A DNA stretch of 37,323 nucleotides, from the NCBI RefSeq assembly GCF_001591345.1, contig NZ_BCUS01000060.1:1-37323 (forward strand), given 5' to 3'. Below are positions 31,708-37,323 of the stretch, one piece after another (within the stretch, counting starts at the first letter, position 1; each line of letters starts with the position of its first letter). The notes beneath the pieces were generated by a model, which made no database searches, was not told where the DNA came from, and was given only the letters and a program-made list of their open reading frames with translations. The position numbers were made by a program, and so were the translations under genes. Origin of the DNA: Variovorax boronicumulans NBRC 103145. Its GTDB lineage: Bacteria > Pseudomonadota > Gammaproteobacteria > Burkholderiales > Burkholderiaceae_C.

Positions 31708-34070
31708 AGTTCTTCACCACCCTGTTCGCCACCGAAACCAACACCTTCGTCTCGGCCCCCACCGGCCTGGGCAGCTACGAGGAATACGGCATCTTCCGCG
31801 GCGACGCCAGCACGCGCGACGCCACCGGCTACGGCCTGTACGCGGTGGAAGTGCGCCGGCAGCTGGCCGCCGAAGGCCATGAAACGGTCGAGAGCCTGCT
31901 GGCCTTCGCGCAGCCGCTGGGGCGCACCGTGCGCAGCGTGTACGAGCGCCTGCGCGACGAGATCCTGGACGACCTGCGCAAGGCCGGCCCGGTCGACGGC
32001 GTGATCCTCGTGCTGCACGGCGCGATGGTGGCCGACGGCTACGACGACTGTGAAGGCGACGTGATCTCGCGCGTGCGCGAGATCGTCGGGCCGAACGTGC
32101 CCATCGGCGTGTCGCTCGACCTGCACTGCCACTTCACGCAGAAGATGGTGAACACGGCCGACGCGATCATTTGCTACAAGGAATATCCGCACACCGATGC
32201 GTTCGAGCGCCTGACCGAGCTGATCCGCATCGTGGTCGACACCGCGCAGGGCCGCGTGAAGCCCGTGACAGCCGTGCACGACTGCCGCATGGTCGGAAAG
32301 TGGCACACCACGCGCGAACCGATGGCCGGCTTCGTGCGCCGCATGCAGGACGCCGAAAAGCTGCCGGGCGTGCTCTCGGTGTCGCTGGGCCATGGCTTCC
32401 CCTGGGCCGACGTGCCCGAGTCGGGCGCCAAGCTGTGGGTGGTGACCGACAACGACCCCGCGCTGGCCGCGAAGCTGGCCGAAGAACTCGGCCGCGGCTT
32501 CTGGGACCTGCGCCACGAGACGGGCGTGCCCTCGCTCTCGATCGAGGAGACGCTGGCCAAAGCCATGGCCGTTCAGGGCGGCCCCGTGGTCATCGCCGAC
32601 ACCGCCGACAACCCCGGCGGCGGCGCCACCAGCGACAGCACCTTCATGCTGCGCGCCGTGGTCGAGCGCGGCATCGGCGACGTGGCCTTCGGCGGCGTGT
32701 GGGACCTGGGCGCGGTGCAGCTGTGCCGCGACGCGGGCGTGGGCGCGAGCTTCGAGCTGCGCCTGGGCGGCAAGTGCGGCCCGGCCTCGGGCGATCCGAT
32801 CGACCTGCACGTGACCGTGATGAACGTGGTGGAGGCGCACTCGCAGGGCGGCCTCTCGGGCGTGCGCACGCCCATGGGCCCGTGCGTGTGGGTGCAGGCC
32901 GCCGACGGCGTGGACATCGTGCTCATCAGCAAGCGCAACCAGGTCATCGGCGCCGACCTCTTCACGGGCCTGGGCATCGACCTGGCGGCCAAGAAGCTGG
33001 TCATCGTGAAGTCGGCGCAGCACTTCCACGCGGAGTTCGGTCCCCTGGCCAAGTCCGTGCTGTACGTGTCGACGCCGGCCTCGCTGAGCACCGACTTCGC
33101 CAACCTGCCGTACCGCGTGCGCGACCTCGACTACTGGCCGCGCGTGGAACAACCCGGTCGCCCGCACCACATGGCCGCGCCCGGCGAGCTTTACACCATC
33201 GACGGCCGCGCCATGCACCTGCAGCGCAGCGGCCCCGTGCCGGCCAGCGCCGCGCAGCCCACGCTCGTGATCGAGGCCGGCGGCGGTTGCGCCTCGCCGA
33301 CCTACGCGCGCCTGCAGCAGGCGCTGGCGGCCAAGCACCCGGTGATCAGCTACGACCGCGCCGGCATGGGCTGGAGCGAAGCCGACGACGCGCCCTTCGA
33401 CGGCGAACGCACCGCGCACCGCCTGCATGCGCTGCTCGCAGCCGCCGGCGTGACGGGCCCGATCGTGCTCGTCGGCCATTCGCTCGGCGGCCTGCTGAAC
33501 CGGGTCTACGCGGGCCTGTACCCGCAACAGGTCGCGGGCGTGGTGATGCTCGACGCCAGCCACCCCGACCAGTTCGCGATGTACGAGCACCCGCCCGAAT
33601 CGCAGTTCGCGGCCGAGCGCGTCAAGCGCGCGGACTTCCAGGCCGGCGGCCCGCCGCCGCCGGAGCAGGCGCCCATCGAGGCCCTGTTCGCCGACATGCC
33701 GCAGGTGCTGCGCCAGATGAAGGCGACCTACACGCCCGAAGCGCTCGACACCATGGTGGCCGAGGTGCGCGGCCTGCCGCACGTCGCGCGCCAGGCGGCC
33801 GCGTCGCCCGACTTCGGCGCGCGTCCGCTGGCCGTGCTGTGGGCGCAGCAGCAGCCGCTGCCGGCCGGTGCCGACCCGGCCATTGCCGCGGTGCAGCAGC
33901 GCTGGCCCGAGTTCCAGGAAGCGCATGCGGCGCTGTCGACGCAACGCCGCCTGGCCTGCATCGAAGGCGCCGCGCACATGACGCTGGTGCTGCTGCCGCC
34001 GCTCGTGCAGCGCGTGGCCGAGGAAATCGACGGCGTGATGGCGCAGATCGCCTCCGGAACCAGCCGATGA
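31704..34070 (+). CDS. fusion protein: M81 metallopeptidase (MlrC-like) plus alpha/beta hydrolase
   Basis: A single 788-residue reading frame. Residues 1-~485 are an M81 peptidase (microcystinase C, MlrC family): ETNTFVSAPTGLGSYEEYGI, ILVLHGAMVADGYDDCEGDV, VSLDLHCHFT and YKEYPHTDAFERL. Putative zinc ligands D139, H141 and H163 have the spacing I recall for MlrC (184/186/208). Residues ~490-788 are an alpha/beta hydrolase with EAGGGCASPTYARL (oxyanion loop), nucleophile S593 in VGHSLGGL and H758 in EGAAHM. No stop separates them. An internal ATG at 33170, at the domain junction, has no ribosome site, so one polypeptide is more likely. The start overlaps the S12 stop and has an AGGAG site. No signal peptide: cytoplasmic. 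Normal M81 proteins end near the junction. Confidence 0.88.
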   Translation: MKFFTTLFATETNTFVSAPTGLGSYEEYGIFRGDASTRDATGYGLYAVEVRRQLAAEGHETVESLLAFAQPLGRTVRSVYERLRDEILDDLRKAGPVDGVILVLHGAMVADGYDDCEGDVISRVREIVGPNVPIGVSLDLHCHFTQKMVNTADAIICYKEYPHTDAFERLTELIRIVVDTAQGRVKPVTAVHDCRMVGKWHTTREPMAGFVRRMQDAEKLPGVLSVSLGHGFPWADVPESGAKLWVVTDNDPALAAKLAEELGRGFWDLRHETGVPSLSIEETLAKAMAVQGGPVVIADTADNPGGGATSDSTFMLRAVVERGIGDVAFGGVWDLGAVQLCRDAGVGASFELRLGGKCGPASGDPIDLHVTVMNVVEAHSQGGLSGVRTPMGPCVWVQAADGVDIVLISKRNQVIGADLFTGLGIDLAAKKLVIVKSAQHFHAEFGPLAKSVLYVSTPASLSTDFANLPYRVRDLDYWPRVEQPGRPHHMAAPGELYTIDGRAMHLQRSGPVPASAAQPTLVIEAGGGCASPTYARLQQALAAKHPVISYDRAGMGWSEADDAPFDGERTAHRLHALLAAAGVTGPIVLVGHSLGGLLNRVYAGLYPQQVAGVVMLDASHPDQFAMYEHPPESQFAAERVKRADFQAGGPPPPEQAPIEALFADMPQVLRQMKATYTPEALDTMVAEVRGLPHVARQAAASPDFGARPLAVLWAQQQPLPAGADPAIAAVQQRWPEFQEAHAALSTQRRLACIEGAAHMTLVLLPPLVQRVAEEIDGVMAQIASGTSR

Positions 34071-35230
34071 CGCCCCTGGCCGAACTCACCACGCCCGCGC
34101 TGCTGCTCGACGTCGGCGTGCTCGAACGCAACTGCGAGGCGATGGCGCAGCGCGCGGCGCGCCACGGCGTGGCGCTGCGCCCGCACCTGAAGACCGCCAA
34201 ATCGGCGGAGGTGGCGCGGCGCGCCACGCGCGGGCAGGCCGGCGGGCTCACGGTGTCGACCGTGGCCGAGGCCGCCTACTTCGCGCGCCACGGCTTCACC
34301 GACCTGACCTACGCCGTCGGCATCGACGCGAACAAGATCGAGGCGCTGCACGACATCCAGCGCACGCACGGCGCGCGCGTGACGCTGCTGGCCGATTCGG
34401 TCGAGGCCGTGCAGGCGGCCGGTGCCCGCGCGCGGGCGCTGGGCGCCAGCTTTCGCGTGCTGCTGGAGATCGACACGGGCGGCGGCCGCGGCGGCGTCGG
34501 TCCGCGCGACGACGGCCTGCTGTCGCTCGCGCGCGAGGTGCAGCGCAGCGAATCGCTGGCGCTGGCCGGCGTGCTCACGCATGCGGGCCACAGCTACCAC
34601 GTGCAGGGCGGCACGGCGATCCGTGCCATCGCCGAGGCCGAGCGCGCCGGCGCCGTGCATGCGGCCGAGCGGCTGCGCGCGGTCGGCATCCCGGTCGAGG
34701 TGGTGAGCGTGGGCTCCACGCCCACGGCCGTGTGCGCGCAGTCGCTCGACGGCGTCACCGAGATGCGCCCCGGCGTCTACACCTTCTTCGACCTGGACCA
34801 GGCGGCGCGCGGCATCTGCGGCGTGGACGAGATCGCGCTGTCGGTGCTGGCCACCGTGATCGGCCACAACCCGCGCTCGCGGCGCGTGCTGATCGATGCC
34901 GGCGCGCTCGCGCTGTCGAAAGACCAGTCGGCGGCCGAGTTCCGCGCCGGCCTGGGCTTCGGGCTGGTGTGCCGGGCCGACGGCACAGTGCCGCTGCCCG
35001 GCCTGTGCGTGGCCGAGCTGCACCAGGAGCACGGACTGATCGCGTGCGAAGGCGACGACGACGCACAGGCCATGTTCCGCGCGCTGCCCCTGGGTGCCCG
35101 CGTGCGCGTGCTGCCGCACCACGCCTGCATGACGGCCGCGCCCTACGACCGCTACCACGTGGTGGACGGCGCGGGCAGCGGCGTGCAGGCGGTCTGGGAC
35201 AAGGCGCATGGCTGGCAGGCCGGCGCCTGA
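34067..35230 (+). CDS. D-serine dehydratase / D-threonine aldolase-like PLP enzyme
   Basis: A 387-residue PLP enzyme with an alanine-racemase-like N-terminal barrel and the C-terminal D-serine dehydratase-like domain. The PLP-binding K42 is in LRPHLKTAKS; the barrel shows STVAEAAYFARHG, YAVGIDANKIEAL and LLEIDTGGGRGGV. The metal site H352-x-C354 in LPHHACMTA matches the H-x-C zinc pair of eukaryotic-type D-serine dehydratase (DSD1), while D-threonine aldolases have H-x-D. The enzyme should deaminate or cleave a beta-hydroxy D-amino acid such as D-serine, D-threonine or D-3-hydroxyaspartate in the cytoplasm. It overlaps the M81 fusion gene by 4 nt. It is the strongest clue that the operon's substrate releases a D-amino acid. 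Confidence 0.88.
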   Translation: MTPLAELTTPALLLDVGVLERNCEAMAQRAARHGVALRPHLKTAKSAEVARRATRGQAGGLTVSTVAEAAYFARHGFTDLTYAVGIDANKIEALHDIQRTHGARVTLLADSVEAVQAAGARARALGASFRVLLEIDTGGGRGGVGPRDDGLLSLAREVQRSESLALAGVLTHAGHSYHVQGGTAIRAIAEAERAGAVHAAERLRAVGIPVEVVSVGSTPTAVCAQSLDGVTEMRPGVYTFFDLDQAARGICGVDEIALSVLATVIGHNPRSRRVLIDAGALALSKDQSAAEFRAGLGFGLVCRADGTVPLPGLCVAELHQEHGLIACEGDDDAQAMFRALPLGARVRVLPHHACMTAAPYDRYHVVDGAGSGVQAVWDKAHGWQAGA

Positions 35231-35259
35231 AGCAATCTATTTTTCTGGAGAAGACAACG

Positions 35260-36126
35260 ATGACGAAGACATTCCTTGCACGGCTGACGGCCGTGGCCGC
35301 GCCCTTTGTTCTGGCCCTCGGCCTGGGCAGCGCGCCGCAACTCGCAGGCGCCCAGACGCCGGCCGCACCGCAGGTCGCGGCCAGTGCTGCTGTCGCCGCA
35401 CCGGCGCCCGTGGCGGTGCCCGAGAAGCCTGCCGCCCCGGTTGCCGCACCGGCCGCCACCGCCAAGGTCGACAACCCCTACGGCGTGGGCGCGCTCTGGT
35501 CGCAGAGCGATGCCGTCGCCAAGGCCGTGCTCGCCATCCTGGCGATCATGTCGATGGGCAGCTGGTACGTGATCGTCACCAAGCTGCTCGAGCAGATGCG
35601 CATGGGCCGCCAGGCCCGCGCGGTCGACAACGAGTTCTGGAACGCGGGCACCGTGCAGGCCGGCACCGCGCGGCTGGCCGAGGGCAGCCCGTTCCGCTTC
35701 ATCGCCGACGCCGGCATGCAGGCCACGCAGAAGCACGACGGCCTGCGCGGCAAGGTCGACTTCGCCGACTTCGTCGACCTGTGCATCCACCGCGCCACCG
35801 AGCGCGTGCAGCGGCGCCTGGGCAACGGCATGTCGCTGTTGGCCACCGTGGGCTCCACCGCGCCCTTCGTCGGCCTGTTCGGCACCGTCTGGGGCATCTA
35901 CCACGCGCTCACCGCCATCGGCGTGGCGGGGCAGGCGTCGATCGACAAGGTGGCCGGCCCGGTGGGCGAGGCGCTCATCATGACCGCCATCGGCCTGGCC
36001 GTGGCCGTGCCTGCCGTGCTGGGCTACAACTGGCTCCTGCGTCGCAACATCACCGTGATGGACGACGTGCGCGAGTTCAGCGGCGAGCTGCACTCCGTGA
36101 TCCTGGCCGGCAGCGCCGCGGCCTGA
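35260..36126 (+). CDS. exbB: ExbB/TolQ-family proton channel subunit
   Basis: A 288-residue ExbB. An N-terminal signal-like segment (FLARLTAVAAPFVLALGLG) is followed by a Pro/Ala-rich periplasmic stretch (~30-70), then three TM helices: MSMGSWYVIVTKL, LLATVGSTAPFVGLFGTVWG and EALIMTAIGLAVAVPAVLGY. The conserved GxxxPFVGLFGTVWGIY and TAIGLAVAVPAV segments line the proton path. With ExbD it harnesses the proton gradient to energise TonB in the inner membrane. It starts 29 nt after the PLP-enzyme gene with a GGAG ribosome site. The position next to the catabolic genes suggests a TonB motor dedicated to the receptor at 26091-28589. Confidence 0.95.
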   Translation: MTKTFLARLTAVAAPFVLALGLGSAPQLAGAQTPAAPQVAASAAVAAPAPVAVPEKPAAPVAAPAATAKVDNPYGVGALWSQSDAVAKAVLAILAIMSMGSWYVIVTKLLEQMRMGRQARAVDNEFWNAGTVQAGTARLAEGSPFRFIADAGMQATQKHDGLRGKVDFADFVDLCIHRATERVQRRLGNGMSLLATVGSTAPFVGLFGTVWGIYHALTAIGVAGQASIDKVAGPVGEALIMTAIGLAVAVPAVLGYNWLLRRNITVMDDVREFSGELHSVILAGSAAA

Positions 36127-36157
36127 CGCGCGCGCACGCACGCAAGCGGACTGCGCC

Positions 36158-36586
36158 ATGGCGATGAACATCCCGGCCTCCGGGGGAGACGAGGAACAGG
36201 CCATCGCGGCCATCAACACCACGCCGCTGGTCGACGTGATGCTGGTGCTGCTGATCATCTTCCTCATCACCATCCCGGTGGTCAATTACTCGGTGCCCGT
36301 CGCGGTGCCGAAGGAGCGCAACGAGGTGCGCGAGAGCAAGCCCGAGACCGTCGTGATCTCGGTGGACGCCGCCGGCCGAACCTACTGGTACGACACGCCG
36401 GTGCAGGGCACGCCCGCGCTGGTGGCGCGGCTCACCAAGGTGGCGGCCATGAGCCCGCAGCCCGAGGTGCACATCCGCGGCGACTGGCATTCCGACTACG
36501 AGCCGGTGGGCCGGATCATCTACGCCTGCCAGGCGGCCGGGATCGCCAAGGTGGGCTTCATCACCGAGCCGCCCGCGCGCAACTGA
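36158..36586 (+). CDS. exbD: ExbD/TolR-family biopolymer transport protein, first
   Basis: A 142-residue ExbD with a short cytoplasmic N-terminus, one TM helix and a periplasmic domain. The signature INTTPLVDVMLVLLIIFLIT carries the essential membrane Asp (LVDVML). The periplasmic part ends in HIRGDWHSDYEPVGRIIYAC and AGIAKVGFITEPP. It pairs with ExbB. It is about as long as usual and begins 31 nt after exbB. A second ExbD gene follows; sequence similarity between the two is moderate, so they are not simple recent duplicates. Confidence 0.95.
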   Translation: MAMNIPASGGDEEQAIAAINTTPLVDVMLVLLIIFLITIPVVNYSVPVAVPKERNEVRESKPETVVISVDAAGRTYWYDTPVQGTPALVARLTKVAAMSPQPEVHIRGDWHSDYEPVGRIIYACQAAGIAKVGFITEPPARN

Positions 36587-36614
36587 GACGAGCAGACAGC
36601 GAGACAAGCAAGCC

Positions 36615-37052
36615 ATGCCAAGAAAACAGAAGCAGGGGCGGCGCAGCAGCACGCCTTCCGACGAGCCGATGATGGACATCAACACCACGCCGCTCATCGA
36701 CGTGATGCTGGTGCTGCTGATCATGCTGATCATCACCATCCCGATCCAGCTGCATTCGGTGAACCTGAACATGCCCACGGGCAACCCGCCGCCCAGCGAT
36801 CTCAAGCCCGAGGTGCTGCGCATCGACATCGACGCGCTCAGCGTCGTGCAGTGGAACGGCGAGCCGCTGGCCGACCGCACGGAGATGGAACGGCGCTTCG
36901 AGCAGGTCGCCGCGCAGGCGGTGCAGCCCGAGGTGCACCTGCGGCCCGACCGGCGCGCCAAGTACGAAGTGGTGGCCGGCGTGATGGCCTCGGCGCAGCG
37001 CACGGGCGTGAGCAAGCTGGGCATCGTGGGCGCGGAGCAGTTCATCCCATGA
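36615..37052 (+). CDS. exbD: ExbD/TolR-family biopolymer transport protein, second
   Basis: A 145-residue ExbD with a basic N-terminus (PRKQKQGRR), then MMDINTTPLIDVMLVLLIML with the membrane Asp, and a periplasmic domain with EVLRIDIDALSVVQWNGEPL and VHLRPDRRAKYEVVAGVMAS. Tandem ExbD genes occur in some Proteobacteria, where the second is often needed only for particular substrates. It overlaps the start of the tonB gene by 4 nt (ATGA), so the two are translationally coupled. Confidence 0.95.
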   Translation: MPRKQKQGRRSSTPSDEPMMDINTTPLIDVMLVLLIMLIITIPIQLHSVNLNMPTGNPPPSDLKPEVLRIDIDALSVVQWNGEPLADRTEMERRFEQVAAQAVQPEVHLRPDRRAKYEVVAGVMASAQRTGVSKLGIVGAEQFIP

Positions 37053-37323
37053 AGCGCTCCCGCAAGGACTTCAACCCGAAATCGCGCTTCGGCCCCGTGG
37101 GCATCGCCGTGATGGTGCTGTTCCACGTCGGCGTGGGCTATGCGCTCGTTTCGGGGCTCGCGCGCCAGACGGTCGAGCTGATCAAGAAGCCGATGGACGC
37201 GACCATCATCAGCGAGATCAAGCCGCCGCCCCCACCGCCACCGCCGCCCCCGCCGCCGAAGAAGATCGTGCGGCAGGAAACGCCCAAGGCCCCGCCGCCG
37301 CCGCGCCCGGCCTACGTGCCGCC
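37049..37323 (+). CDS. tonB: TonB energy transducer, 3' end outside window
   Basis: Only the first ~91 residues are visible. A cytoplasmic basic lead (KRSRKDFNPKSRF) is followed by a TM helix (VGIAVMVLFHVGVGYALVSG), then a Pro-rich periplasmic stretch: IKPPPPPPPPPPPP, a Lys pair, and PKAPPPPRP. The order anchor, TM, proline linker is that of TonB; the C-terminal receptor-binding domain lies beyond the window. It starts within the second exbD stop. It would contact the TonB box of the receptor at 26091-28589. The TonB identity rests on the N-terminal layout and the exbBDD context. Confidence 0.9.
   Translation, partial: MKRSRKDFNPKSRFGPVGIAVMVLFHVGVGYALVSGLARQTVELIKKPMDATIISEIKPPPPPPPPPPPPKKIVRQETPKAPPPPRPAYVP

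Noticed and set aside
31434..33977. 847-codon minus-strand frame opposite the M81 fusion gene
   Set aside because: Composition of an antisense shadow; the plus strand has clear catalytic motifs for two enzyme families.
33170..34070. Separate alpha/beta hydrolase gene starting at the internal ATG 33170
   Set aside because: No ribosome site before this ATG and no stop codon separating it from the M81 part; a single fusion protein is the simpler reading, though internal initiation is not excluded.
37228..37263. CCG/CCC-rich tandem repeat at the right edge
   Set aside because: It encodes the proline-rich linker of TonB, which accounts for the repeat.

Overview
The window is GC-rich (roughly two thirds G+C), densely coded DNA. 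Its Bug-type solute receptors, AraC regulators with an arabinose-binding-like N-terminal domain, BKACE enzymes and Csu-type pilus genes point to a Burkholderiales betaproteobacterium, most likely Comamonadaceae and Variovorax-like. The taxon is inferred from gene content and base composition; there is no rRNA, tRNA, IS element, phage gene or CRISPR array to anchor it.

Region 1 (1-13638) is a patchwork of small-molecule catabolism. A leftward group (quinone oxidoreductase, AraC regulator, MalT/LuxR-type ATPase regulator cut by the left edge) diverges from a rightward group (Bug receptor, TauD-like dioxygenase, BKACE enzyme). A second module follows: AraC regulator and Bug receptor leftward, diverging from a second, closely related BKACE gene. 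Each divergent promoter region holds a pair of spaced direct repeats that fit AraC-type operators. A Rieske oxygenase, TetR regulator and nitronate monooxygenase-like flavoenzyme come next, preceded by a sigma70-like promoter with a perfect 20-bp palindrome between its -35 and -10 boxes.

Region 2 (13643-17811, leftward) is a compact Csu-type chaperone-usher pilus operon: spore-coat-U pilin, chaperone, usher, second spore-coat-U protein, with overlapping or nearly touching genes.

Region 3 (18152-23596) is a cyclic-di-GMP group: a short EAL phosphodiesterase convergent with a leftward pair made of a dCache-HAMP-PAS-PAS-PAS-GGDEF cyclase and a GspE/PilB-type ATPase that carries an MshEN-like N-terminus.

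Region 4 (23791 to the right edge) is the most interesting part. A FecI-type sigma factor, FecR-type anti-sigma and STN-bearing TonB-dependent receptor are followed, almost without gaps, by an MFS permease, an S12 (beta-lactamase fold) hydrolase, an M81 metallopeptidase fused to an alpha/beta hydrolase, a D-serine dehydratase-like PLP enzyme, and a dedicated ExbB-ExbD-ExbD-TonB energy module. A separate stand-alone STN-domain protein is encoded divergently. The same bipartite promoter, TTACCGGAA-N14-CGTCTCA, precedes the stand-alone STN gene, the sigma gene and the receptor gene. I read this as a self-inducing system that senses, imports and dismantles a small peptide-like ligand containing D-amino acids. 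The hydrolase set resembles the MlrB/MlrC/MlrD part of the microcystin pathway, without MlrA. Gene families and promoter repeats are seen in the sequence; the substrate is inference.
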